This document shows positions 40,989-49,061 of a stretch of DNA of 64,000 nucleotides, piece after piece (position 1 is the stretch's first letter; each line of letters begins with the position of its first letter). Below the pieces are notes generated by a model. The model did no database searches and had not been told where the DNA came from. It worked only from the letters and a program-made list of their open reading frames with translations. The DNA comes from COMBO-56-21 sp041559015. Lineage in GTDB: Archaea > Thermoplasmatota > Thermoplasmata > UBA10834. The translations under genes and the position numbers were made by a program. The DNA is taken from the NCBI GenBank assembly GCA_041559015.1, contig JBFFED010000002.1:16714-80713 (forward strand). The letters are read 5' to 3'.

Positions 40989-41920
40989 TGCGCTCTCTGC
41001 CCTTCTTCGTCATGCCCGGCATCGCCCTCGCGCACCTGCGCGAGGAGCTCGAGATAGTCGAGGGCGACCAGCGCGCCCGGCTTATGCTCTACAGGTACGG
41101 CCAGAGGTGCGGCAGGGCCCTGGTCGAGAGCTTCGGCCTCTCCTGCAAGGACCTTTCCGAGGTCAGGTCCATAGTCGAGCCGATCTGGATGGAGGCGGGG
41201 CTGAGCAGGCTCAGCATAGAGTCGCTCGAGGAGAGCGAGATCATAGTGAACCTCGAGGACTCCATCGAGGCGAAGGAGGGCAACACGTGTGACTTCGCCC
41301 GGGGATACCTGTCCGGGATAGTCTCGCAGCTCATGTCTGAGAGGTACGAGGTGGACGAGGTCGAGTGCGCGAGCCGCGGCTACATGATATGCGTCATGCA
41401 GGTATACGAGGTCGTCGACGACCTCAGGCCCAGCAGGCATGAGGAGCCCGAAGCCGTCAGGAAGTACAGCCTCGACTCCGGCTACTCATACCTGATCAAG
41501 GAGGAGATCCCGGACCAGGCGTTCGACATATTCGTGGACGCCTCGAAGAACGGCGTGCCCTGCCTGTGCGTCACCAGGGAGTACCCGGAGAAGCTCAAGG
41601 ACAGATACGACCTCAAAGCGGTGCCCTTCCTCTGGCTGTCCATGGACCAGGAGAGGAGCTACTCCAGGGACCCGTCGAACGCGGCGCTCCTCTATTCCGA
41701 CATCAAGACATTCATCTCCGAGAACCCGGGGTGTATGGTGCTGTTGTCCGGTGTGGAGTACCTGATATCCCAGAACGGTTTCCAGAAGGTGCTCAAGCTG
41801 CTCCAGCACATCAACGACAAGATCGCGGTGACCGACTCGACTATGCTCACGACCATAAGCCCGCTCACGATCCAGGAGCAGGAGCTGAAGCTCCTTGAGA
41901 AGGAGATGCGGACCTTCTGA
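40988..41920 (+). CDS. V4R plus DUF835 protein
   Basis: 310 residues from ATG 40988, inside a TGATG overlap with the GTPase gene. The first half is a V4R domain, with SLSIES-like strands and a cluster VDEVECASRGYMICVMQVYE. The second half has DUF835 features (YLIKEEIPDQAFDIFVDASK and CLCVTREYPEKLKDRY; GCMVLLSGVEYLISQNGF). The long central helix links them. DUF835 is common in archaeal sensory proteins. Translation is coupled to the GTPase, so a regulator or effector of it is inferred. Confidence 0.85.
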   Translation: MRSLPFFVMPGIALAHLREELEIVEGDQRARLMLYRYGQRCGRALVESFGLSCKDLSEVRSIVEPIWMEAGLSRLSIESLEESEIIVNLEDSIEAKEGNTCDFARGYLSGIVSQLMSERYEVDEVECASRGYMICVMQVYEVVDDLRPSRHEEPEAVRKYSLDSGYSYLIKEEIPDQAFDIFVDASKNGVPCLCVTREYPEKLKDRYDLKAVPFLWLSMDQERSYSRDPSNAALLYSDIKTFISENPGCMVLLSGVEYLISQNGFQKVLKLLQHINDKIAVTDSTMLTTISPLTIQEQELKLLEKEMRTF

Positions 41921-41936
41921 GGCCGGGGTCGTGGGC

Positions 41937-42389
41937 ATGAAGTACGGTCTTCTCATCTGTCCCAGGTGCGGTATGGCCAAGGGCGTGGAGGCCAGCAGGA
42001 AGACCACTACCTGCCAGTGCGGCAGGGAGATAGACCTCCGCCGGGTGAAGCTGAGGTACACTACTGACTCTCCCCTCGAGCTGGCGGACTCGGTCGCCAA
42101 GGCCAACGCCGCGCTCAGAGGGGGTCAGCAACTGCCGCCTGAGAAGAGGCCAAGGAGGAAGGACCCGTTCTTCGTCATCGCGGAGAGGGCGAAGGCGGTC
42201 AAGGACCCCGTCGAGAGGATGAAGGTCATCGCCAAGGGCCTGACGGATTTGAAATCGTCCTTCGGGGTGGAGGACGTAAGGCGCGTGGTCGTCTTGATGG
42301 GGAAGGGCTCGGCCGAGGACGTCATCAAGGTGCTCCGAGAGCACAACCTGGTCTACGAGACCGCGGACGGCCGGTTCAAGGCGGTCTGA
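41937..42389 (+). CDS. Zinc-ribbon protein resembling DUF5817
   Basis: 150 residues from ATG 41937 (a GTG at 41931 is also in frame). The N-terminus has a Cys4 ribbon (CPRCGMAKGVEASRKTTTCQ followed by CG), then RRVKLRYTTDSPLELADSV, a block seen in DUF5817 proteins. The C-terminal 80 residues look like a helical winged-helix-type domain (SAEDVIKVLREHNLVYETAD). DNA or RNA binding is possible. It directly follows the V4R-DUF835 gene with 16 bases between. Confidence 0.7.
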   Translation: MKYGLLICPRCGMAKGVEASRKTTTCQCGREIDLRRVKLRYTTDSPLELADSVAKANAALRGGQQLPPEKRPRRKDPFFVIAERAKAVKDPVERMKVIAKGLTDLKSSFGVEDVRRVVVLMGKGSAEDVIKVLREHNLVYETADGRFKAV

Positions 42390-43109
42390 TCACGCCTTCT
42401 TCTTCTGAGCCAGCCTCTTCGCGTCCCTGACTATGTCAGGGAGCAGCTGGCCGTGGACCTTCTTGTATCCGTAAACGACGATCGCAGTGGCCCCGGCCAA
42501 CCCTATCAGGTTGAGCGGCGGGATCAGTATGTCGGTGAAGTAGAACGATTCGTAAAGGAGGCCGAAGATGACGTGTATCAAGAGCGCCTCCGAGAAGTAA
42601 CCTTTTACGTCCCCTCTCGCGACCCCGACGCCTATTATCGCGGTGGTCGAGCCGTGCAGCAGGACGAACAGGAGTCCGAACATGACCATCGCGGCCACCT
42701 CGACGGCGGTCGGCTCCGATGGTCCGAGCAGGAAGATGTACACGCTGGCAAAGGCGAAGGTCGAGGATATGCCGAGCCCCAGCGCGAGGCCGTAGAACGC
42801 GGTGTCGATTCTCCTCTGGAACTTCGGGTAGTTCAGGATGATCAGCTTGAGCAGTTCTTCCATGAAAGCGAAGCCGAGGATCAGGAGCAGCACTGTCTCC
42901 GCGGCCCCTGTGGACCCGCCCCATCTCTCGAAAACGAACACCACCATGCCGAGAACGACCCCGAGCGCGAACATCATGAAGACCCGCCGGTCGTCGAAGA
43001 ACGGCTTCTCCACTCTCGGGAAGGTGTACCTCCTGAGCGTGTAGTACATGAGGAACATCGCGGGCCCGAAGCCCACGGCCGCGCTCACGAGCTGAAGTAA
43101 GTCGACCAT
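42390..43109 (-). CDS. prsW: PrsW-family intramembrane protease
   Basis: 239 residues, about seven or eight transmembrane helices. Family motifs are visible: the EE motif in AFMEELLKLIIL, the conserved His in LLHGSTTAIIG and a second His in LLIHVIFGLLYE. In Bacteria PrsW cleaves anti-sigma factor substrates; the archaeal role is unclear. Its stop abuts that of the DUF5817-like gene. A TATA-like box (minus strand CCATATAA, near 43136-43143) sits back to back with that of the zinc-ribbon gene. Confidence 0.85.
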   Translation of the reverse strand: MVDLLQLVSAAVGFGPAMFLMYYTLRRYTFPRVEKPFFDDRRVFMMFALGVVLGMVVFVFERWGGSTGAAETVLLLILGFAFMEELLKLIILNYPKFQRRIDTAFYGLALGLGISSTFAFASVYIFLLGPSEPTAVEVAAMVMFGLLFVLLHGSTTAIIGVGVARGDVKGYFSEALLIHVIFGLLYESFYFTDILIPPLNLIGLAGATAIVVYGYKKVHGQLLPDIVRDAKRLAQKKKA

Positions 43110-43135
43110 TGCAAGCCGCTCGTAAGCCCCCGGCG

Positions 43136-43168
43136 TTATATGGTAATTCTGGTCCTATTCCTATATAA
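43136..43168. promoter_or_regulatory. Divergent promoters between prsW and the zinc-ribbon gene
   Basis: Two TATA-like boxes back to back: minus strand ATATAACG (43136-43143) about 30 bases before the prsW start and plus strand CTATATAA (43161-43168) about 35 bases before the ATG at 43203. Confidence 0.5.
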
Positions 43169-43202
43169 CCGGGTGCCTCATTCCTACCCCGAGGTCAGGG
43201 AC

Positions 43203-43481
43203 ATGGTGAAATGTTCGAGATGCGGCCGTTCCATGGGGGAGGCTGAGACGTGCCCTCATTGCGGCTCAGGCCCGAGCAGGAGCGTGCTCGACAAGGGCGT
43301 GGTGAAGGTCGCGAAGGCCACGGGGACGGCCCTCGAGGTCGGCGTCCAGATAACCGAGAAGGTCGTCCAGGACGCGAAGCCGGTCGTGAAGAGCGTCCTG
43401 AAGGAGAGCAGGAAGGGCATCAAGAAGGCCAGGGACGGGACGCTGAAGGTCGCGAAGTCGCTCAGGGATGAGGAGAAGTAG
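43203..43481 (+). CDS. Small zinc-ribbon protein with amphipathic helical tail
   Basis: 92 residues from ATG 43203 (frame open from 43140). It begins MVKCSRCGRSMGEAETCPHC, a Cys4 zinc ribbon, then a long helical, Lys/Val-rich tail with no membrane segment. Similar archaeal proteins have an N-terminal ribbon and a coiled-coil or amphipathic tail; function unknown. It may be a nucleic-acid- or membrane-surface-associated protein. Confidence 0.65.
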   Translation: MVKCSRCGRSMGEAETCPHCGSGPSRSVLDKGVVKVAKATGTALEVGVQITEKVVQDAKPVVKSVLKESRKGIKKARDGTLKVAKSLRDEEK

Positions 43482-43680
43482 GCCCGGTCACTCAGCCCGT
43501 CCGAGACGGCACAGACGATCTCCTCTGGGGAATAGTCTACTTGGCTGGTGTAAGCGCGTAGGTCGTCCAGGCGTAGCAGGATCTGGTCTGTATCTGGCCA
43601 GGGTCTTGCAGGACTAGCCTTCCAGCTTGACTGCGAAAAGACAATAGAGATTGAAACGCCATCCGTCGACTCGTGAGTCC

Positions 43681-44091
43681 ATGGTCCCCAAGAAGGTTGC
43701 CAGAAAGGAGTTCTTCTCCTTTCTCGATTGCCCCAGAAACGTAGGCAAAGATCAAATCACGGATACGATTGTGATGTCCGTCGAGTTCATGAAATATCAG
43801 GCGGAAGTCACCTATCAGGTCAGCAAGAGTCTTGCGATCTCGATCACCTCGACCGCCTCGACCATCGGGGTCGGATGGTCAGCATTCTTCTTCGGGATCT
43901 CGCAGGAATCCTGGGTCACGTCAAGTCTCGGCCTCATGATGGTATTTGCCGGGACCTTCTTCCTGGCGTTCTGGACCCCAAGGATCATGGACAAGGCAAG
44001 GACGGGGCTTGAGGAACTCGGGGCTGCTAAGTTTTGCGACAAGTGGCTCTCGAACGCGTCAAGGATCGAGGGGGTCGACAAGAGCCTATGA
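43681..44091 (+). CDS. Hypothetical two-helix membrane protein
   Basis: 136 residues from ATG 43681. After a polar N-terminal 45 residues come two hydrophobic helices (about residues 52-74 and 80-98, GVGWSAFFFGI and SLGLMMVFAGTFFLAFW) and an acidic-basic tail. No family recognised. The upstream 200 bases show no clear gene. Confidence 0.6.
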   Translation: MVPKKVARKEFFSFLDCPRNVGKDQITDTIVMSVEFMKYQAEVTYQVSKSLAISITSTASTIGVGWSAFFFGISQESWVTSSLGLMMVFAGTFFLAFWTPRIMDKARTGLEELGAAKFCDKWLSNASRIEGVDKSL

Positions 44092-44288
44092 ATCGGAAGA
44101 GAGGGCACGAGCGCGACGGAACGAACCGGCGCCCTTCCTCGGCAGTAGTCGGTCATGACCGTCCTTCATCTTCCAGGTACATGGATTCTGTTCAGTATCC
44201 TCGAAGTCCTGAAGAGGGACTATTGTCGAAACCCGCAGGAGGTGCTGGCCGCACACCATGCTCGTGTGCCTCCTCATGAAGGAGTTGC

Positions 44289-44669
44289 TCAGGCCGAAAC
44301 CTGCCTGAACCCCCGGGTGTAAAGAAGGAACGAATCCACAACAAGGGCAGCCCCAAGCACTGCGATAAGAGTCAACCCCAAGTCGAACGCGCTCAGGTCG
44401 ACGAGCTGGTTGACGATCCCTAGGAATATCAAGTAGGAGCCTGCTATGACCTCCACAGCGATGTACAGGGCGGGCAGTACCGAGGGAGAGGGAGGGGATC
44501 GAATAATCCATTCACGACTGCTGCGGAACGATGCAATCGTGAGAACCACTCCGAAGATGATAGCCACGGACGCGTACAGTATCGCGTCTTCGATTAGTCC
44601 AGACCCCAGAGCAATCATGCCGGCCCCGAGGATGAGTAGCAGGAAAGTGGCAATTGCAGGATTGTCCAC
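44289..44669 (-). CDS. Hypothetical four-helix membrane protein, leaderless
   Basis: 126 residues from GTG 44669. Four hydrophobic helices fill most of the length (for example ATFLLLILGAGMIALGSGLI and LGLTLIAVLGAALVVDSFLL). The frame extends to 44777, but those extra residues (MNSLEPE...) come from the tRNA-like repeat copy C. A TATA-like TTATAA at 44693-44698 lies 26 bases before the GTG, which fits a leaderless start exactly. Family unknown. Confidence 0.65.
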   Translation of the reverse strand: MDNPAIATFLLLILGAGMIALGSGLIEDAILYASVAIIFGVVLTIASFRSSREWIIRSPPSPSVLPALYIAVEVIAGSYLIFLGIVNQLVDLSAFDLGLTLIAVLGAALVVDSFLLYTRGFRQVSA

Positions 44670-44692
44670 GACGTCAAACAATCGAGGCTTCC

Positions 44693-44698
44693 TTATAA
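44693..44698 (-). promoter_or_regulatory. TATA-like box of a leaderless gene
   Basis: TTATAA, about 26 bases before GTG 44669, so transcription and translation would start at the same base. Confidence 0.6.
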
Positions 44699-44757
44699 CG
44701 ATTCTGGTATTGCCCCTTGATGGGCGACTACTTACTGACAATGGAATTCGCGAACAC

Positions 44758-44790
44758 TCTGGCTCGAGCGAGTTCAATGCTCGCCTGGTC
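44758..44790 (+). repeat. tRNA-like repeat, copy C
   Basis: The 33 bases are the reverse complement of 14702-14734 (copy B) with one mismatch. They overlap the last codons and stop of the PAPS-reductase-like gene, so the element supplies its 3' end. The T stem, T loop and most of the acceptor strand of tRNA-Ala are recognisable. Confidence 0.7.
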
Positions 44791-46711
44791 TTCTCTTACC
44801 ATGAACCTTCGTCTTCCTCGTCGAGGCTTTCCCCGCCAGCTTGTCGAAGTAGTGCGCGACCACGCAGCTATCCGCGCACTTGCCACAGCGCGTGCACGCG
44901 CGGTCGTCGACGGTGATGCGGTCCTCTAGCTTGATCGCGCGCTGAGGACAGGTCCTGACGCATATGCCGCACTTCGCGCACATGTTCGCCCTCAGGACAG
45001 CCCTCGCGACCCTGTCGAAGTACTTCGTAGCGTCCTCGGGCGTCTTCCCGACGGAAGATACCTGCCCTCCAACGAAGACCTTGGCGTCCGCGTCCTTGGA
45101 GCGCACCATCGCGACCCCGAAGTCCTCGACCAGGTTCACATCGCCGACTGTCTTGAGCAGCTCGGATATCTCCTGGAGGCCTCTCGTCTCAGGCATCCTC
45201 AGCACGGCCTCGACTGAGTATCCGCCTGCGGTGCACGGGCTGACCCCTTTGATGACATGCAGCTCCAGGGTGTCGGCCCTCTTCGGCCTCGCCTCCATCC
45301 CCAGCCTGTCGGCGAGGGCGCGCATCTTGGGCGGGAGCTGCTTCCACCGCCAGAAGCCATATTGGACGAACTGCCTCGGGAGGCCGTTCTCTGCCGCCCA
45401 CGAGTGCAGTCTCTGCTCCCACGCCTTCGCCAGCTCGGGGCTCATGCGGGATATCTCCGCGCACTCGCTCGCGAGCGCGGAGGGGCACATCCAGCACCCC
45501 ACCCTCTCGATGTCCTCGTCGTAGAGTGGGTTGTACCTGAGGCCCCGCCAGAGTATGTAAAGCCAGACATCGAGCGCCGTCCAGCCCCTTATCAGGTTGG
45601 CCACCATCTGTCTGGGCACGAACGGGTTCCTCTCGATCAGCTCCAGCCTCGATCGTGAGAATGATTCCAGCCTGCGGTTCCCCTCGACCGTGAGAGTGCC
45701 GTCGGGGAACGACTCCTCGACGGCCTTCGCTGCCGGGGCGAGCTTGCAGACCTTGCAGCACCATCTGAAGTCCTTCGCGGGCGGCCCGAAGGCGGGGAAG
45801 TTGTCATCGAACGCGTCTCCCGCGGGGGCGGTGACGAGCCTGAGCGAGTTCTCCTTCGCGAACCTCTTAACGTAATCCCTGGTTTTCGGATGTTCGAGGC
45901 CGGTGTCCACGAAGATGGCGGTGAAGTCCTTGGTGACCGACGACACCAAGTCCAGGACCACCAGGCTGTCCTTGCCTCCGCTGAAGGAGACTGACAGCAG
46001 GAGGCCGCTCCTGGACATCGCGTCCTTCAGCTCGTGCTCCGCCTTGGCCTTCTTCGCCATCAGGTGCGGCAGGTTCGCCTTAATCAGGTCCTTCGGCCAC
46101 GCCCTCTTCCCGGGCCTGAGCGGCCCGGACTGCGTGATGTCCCTGACCTTCACGCCCTTGGCGGAGTTCCTCAGCTCGGCCGCGTTCACTTTGGCGCTCC
46201 CGCAGCCGATGAACTTGCCCATCTGCACGATCACCTCATCCCCGGCGCTGATGCCCGGGTCGAAGGACGAGATGTACTCCTTCGGGACGTAATTGCCCTT
46301 CATGTGCCCGTCCGTCTTGTTGAGCAGAATCTCCTTCTTGGGGCGCATGCGCGCGAGCATGCGCGCACCGTCTATCCTCAGGGTGAGGCGGTAGTCTGCC
46401 CGCTCGAGGTCGTAGCTCAGCAGGGCGATCCTCCTGCCGTCCACTATCACCTCCTCGGCCCTGTCCTCTCCCGAGGTCTTGTTGAGGACAGTGATATCCG
46501 GTATGAGTTGCTGAACGCCAAACTGTCGCAGGAAGAGATACCTGAGCCTCCTCTTGGTGCCCTCGAGCGCCAGCCGGACTTCCCCCGGCGGAGAGAGATC
46601 TATCTCCCGGCCGTTGTGTCCGCACCTCCCGCATGTCATACCAATCAGAGGCACGTTGCAGCTGTCGCACCAGTGAAGCGTGGGTGCGTGGTGATGGCGC
46701 TGAATCCTCAC
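44774..46711 (-). CDS. Multidomain PAPS-reductase-like protein (ribbon-PUA-PP-loop-ferredoxin)
   Basis: About 645 residues from GTG 46711 (a TTG at 46723 is also open). Domains in order: N-terminal zinc ribbon (CDSCNVPLIGMTCGRC), PUA-like RNA-binding region (about residues 100-200, VIVQMGKFIGCGSAKVN), PP-loop PAPS/adenylyltransferase domain with SFSGGKDSLVVLDLV and the CCKVCK motif, then a helical insert with GCWMCPSA, and two C-terminal 4Fe-4S motifs (CAKCGICVRTCP, CTRCGKCADSC). This archaeal family probably does sulfur or RNA-modification chemistry rather than sulfate assimilation. Its 3' end lies in the repeat copy C. Confidence 0.85.
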   Translation of the reverse strand: MRIQRHHHAPTLHWCDSCNVPLIGMTCGRCGHNGREIDLSPPGEVRLALEGTKRRLRYLFLRQFGVQQLIPDITVLNKTSGEDRAEEVIVDGRRIALLSYDLERADYRLTLRIDGARMLARMRPKKEILLNKTDGHMKGNYVPKEYISSFDPGISAGDEVIVQMGKFIGCGSAKVNAAELRNSAKGVKVRDITQSGPLRPGKRAWPKDLIKANLPHLMAKKAKAEHELKDAMSRSGLLLSVSFSGGKDSLVVLDLVSSVTKDFTAIFVDTGLEHPKTRDYVKRFAKENSLRLVTAPAGDAFDDNFPAFGPPAKDFRWCCKVCKLAPAAKAVEESFPDGTLTVEGNRRLESFSRSRLELIERNPFVPRQMVANLIRGWTALDVWLYILWRGLRYNPLYDEDIERVGCWMCPSALASECAEISRMSPELAKAWEQRLHSWAAENGLPRQFVQYGFWRWKQLPPKMRALADRLGMEARPKRADTLELHVIKGVSPCTAGGYSVEAVLRMPETRGLQEISELLKTVGDVNLVEDFGVAMVRSKDADAKVFVGGQVSSVGKTPEDATKYFDRVARAVLRANMCAKCGICVRTCPQRAIKLEDRITVDDRACTRCGKCADSCVVAHYFDKLAGKASTRKTKVHGKRRPGEH

Positions 46712-46815
46712 GAGTCGAAGCAATGCCGGAAGGCTGTTATCAAGTTATCCACGCTCGTCCGAGCCAGCGGGCCCGGGCAATCATTAACTACCGACTCCGT
46801 AATCCCTGGGGGAAG

Positions 46816-47490
46816 ATGAGCGCCAAGAAGGTCAGGAAAGGGTACACGATCGTGGGGCCGCAGGAGCCCGCACGGTACGGCACGGGCTACGACCTGTACA
46901 CCGTCCCCAGGCACCGCCTCACCAGCCCTATCGAGATACGGGACATGCTCGTGGCGATAGGGATACTCACGGTCGCATTCTCCTACGTGTTCTTCGAGAG
47001 CATCTCATTGGTCGACTTGAGTTTCGCCTTCGTGATAGTCGTCGCCGGCTTCTTCACCCACGAGATGGCGCACAAGATGGTGGCCAGGAGGTACGGGTGC
47101 TGGGCGGAGTTCAGGGCGGACTTCAGGATGCTAGGGTTGGCGCTCCTGATGTCGATATTCGGGTTCCTGTTCGCCGCCCCTGGCGCTGTCATGATCGCCG
47201 GGCGGATCACGAACGAGCAGAACGGGAAGATAAGCATCGCGGGGCCGGCATCGAATATGCTCGTCGCCGCGGCGTTCCTTCCCGTCTGGGTGTTGGAGGT
47301 GGAGGGTGTCCCTGACTTCGCGATGACCCTGGCCCACGGGCTAACATTCATATGCGGGTTCCTGGCATTCTTCAACCTGCTGCCGATACCCGCCTTCGAC
47401 GGGCGCAAGGTGTGGGCCTGGGACAAGCCGCTCTATATCGCGTCGCTACTTGCTGCAGGCCTTCTCGTCTACTCCGCCTGGGCATTTTGA
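46816..47490 (+). CDS. Site-2-protease-like M50 zinc metalloprotease
   Basis: 224 residues from ATG 46816, with GGGGGAAG upstream. The zinc motif HEMAHK (HExxH) lies in helix 2 and a late NLLPIPAFDGRKV supplies the third ligand Asp. About five or six helices in total. Such archaeal S2P proteins cleave membrane substrates; target unknown. Its last 45 bases overlap the 3' end of the GlcD-type gene on the other strand. Confidence 0.88.
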   Translation: MSAKKVRKGYTIVGPQEPARYGTGYDLYTVPRHRLTSPIEIRDMLVAIGILTVAFSYVFFESISLVDLSFAFVIVVAGFFTHEMAHKMVARRYGCWAEFRADFRMLGLALLMSIFGFLFAAPGAVMIAGRITNEQNGKISIAGPASNMLVAAAFLPVWVLEVEGVPDFAMTLAHGLTFICGFLAFFNLLPIPAFDGRKVWAWDKPLYIASLLAAGLLVYSAWAF

Positions 47491-48930
47491 GGGCGGGCAC
47501 TCCTGCTCCAGGAACGCGGGGTACCTGAGGTGCTTGATGATGCTCCCCTCCCAGTCGAACATCTTCCCCGGGTTCATGATGTTCTTCGGGTCGAGCGCCT
47601 TCTTGATGGCCTTCATGGCGACGATTGAATCCGCGCGCTCCTTCTGCATGTAGGGCGCCTTCGAGATTGAGACCCCGTGCTCCCCGGTGACCGTCCCCCC
47701 GAGCTCCAGGACCTTGTCGAAGATCTGGCCCACGGCCTTCTCGGCCCTCATCCAACTGTCCTTCGAGTCGGGCTCGACCAGCATCTTGGTGTGCAGGTTG
47801 CCGTCCGCCGAGTGCCCGTAGGTGCCGACTATGACGCCGTTCTCCTCGGCAATCCGCTGGAACGCGACCACTGCCTCCGGTATCCTCGAGATCGGCACCG
47901 ACATGTCGTCAGCAAGTGCCACGGACACGAATTTCTCGCCGTAGCGGGAGAGCGAGGGCATGATGGCCTTCCTGGCGTAGGTCCAGTAGTCTATCCTCTT
48001 CTTGTCCCTCGAAGCCTCTGTCTGCACCGCACCGCTCTGCCTGGCAATCTCCTCGACGGTCTTCAGCTCCTCCTCGACCGCGACCGGGTGCCCGTCGACC
48101 TCAATCATGCATATCGCGGCCACGTCCGGAAGGCCCACGTTCATGCACTTGTTGACAGCCTTGATGCACACCGAGTCCATCAGCTCGATGGCCGAGGGCA
48201 TCAGCGGCTTCGCGATTATGTTCGAGACGCACTTGCCCGCGTCCTCGAGCGAGTTGAATGCCGCGAGGGTCATCGCGGACGCCTTCGGCTTGAACGCCAG
48301 CTTGAGCGTGATCTCAGTGACTATCCCCAGTGTGCCCTCTGAGCCGACCATGAGCCTGTCGATCTGGTAGCCTGAGGAGTTCTTGAGAGTCCTCGTCCCG
48401 GTGTGCATTATCTCGCCCGTGGGCAGCACGACCTCGAGCCCCAGGACGTAGTCCCTCGTCGCGCCGTACTTGATTGCCCTCATGCCGGAGGCGTTGGTGA
48501 CGACCATGCCCCCGATCGTGCACGCCTCCCCGCTGCCAGGGGTCGTCGGGAACCAGAACCCGCGCTTGATGAGCACCGAGTTGAGCTTGTCGTATATCAC
48601 GCCCGGCTCGACGACGCAGTACAGATCCTCTACCCGGACCTCCTTGATCCTGTTCATCCCGGTCAGGTCGACTATGATCCCGCCCTTGAGAGGGACAGTG
48701 TGGCCGCACATGGCCGTGCCCGCCCCCCTCGGTATGATGGGGGTCCTCGTCCTGTTCGCGAGCTTCACGATGTCCGAGACCTGCTGCGTGTTGGCGGGTC
48801 TGACGATCACATCGGCGTCCTTGTGGTGTATGGAGGCATCGAAGCCGTAGACGTAAAGGTCAGCGGTCTTGGTAGAGACACGTTCCTTGCCGACGATCTT
48901 CTCAAGCTCCTCAACGACTCCCCTCTTCAT
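47446..48930 (-). CDS. FAD-linked oxidase, GlcD/D-lactate dehydrogenase type
   Basis: 494 residues. FAD-binding PCMH-type fold: VIVRPANTQQVSDIVKLANR, IPRGAGTAMCGHTVPLKGG, GEACTIGGMVVTNASGMRAI, GSEGTLGIVTEITLKL. The C-terminal domain has VGTYGHSADGNLH and TGEHGVSISK, usual for D-lactate, glycolate and 2-hydroxyglutarate oxidases. A C-terminal CPPSKCPGGVDEKAC may be a small metal site. Physiological substrate unknown. It is convergent with M50. Confidence 0.92.
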   Translation of the reverse strand: MKRGVVEELEKIVGKERVSTKTADLYVYGFDASIHHKDADVIVRPANTQQVSDIVKLANRTRTPIIPRGAGTAMCGHTVPLKGGIIVDLTGMNRIKEVRVEDLYCVVEPGVIYDKLNSVLIKRGFWFPTTPGSGEACTIGGMVVTNASGMRAIKYGATRDYVLGLEVVLPTGEIMHTGTRTLKNSSGYQIDRLMVGSEGTLGIVTEITLKLAFKPKASAMTLAAFNSLEDAGKCVSNIIAKPLMPSAIELMDSVCIKAVNKCMNVGLPDVAAICMIEVDGHPVAVEEELKTVEEIARQSGAVQTEASRDKKRIDYWTYARKAIMPSLSRYGEKFVSVALADDMSVPISRIPEAVVAFQRIAEENGVIVGTYGHSADGNLHTKMLVEPDSKDSWMRAEKAVGQIFDKVLELGGTVTGEHGVSISKAPYMQKERADSIVAMKAIKKALDPKNIMNPGKMFDWEGSIIKHLRYPAFLEQECPPSKCPGGVDEKACSK

Positions 48931-49020
48931 CGGGACACCTGCTGCGATAATGATGCCAGTCGCATAAAATGATTTTCACTCACATACCTGCACAGGGATT
49001 GTCAGCGCGGCTCAGCAACC

Positions 49021-49029
49021 CATAAGTAC
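49021..49029 (+). promoter_or_regulatory. TATA-like box for adk
   Basis: CATAAGTAC, about 33-41 bases before the ATG at 49062. Confidence 0.45.
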
Positions 49030-49061
49030 ACCCTCTGGCATGGTTCGACCGGTCGTTCAAC

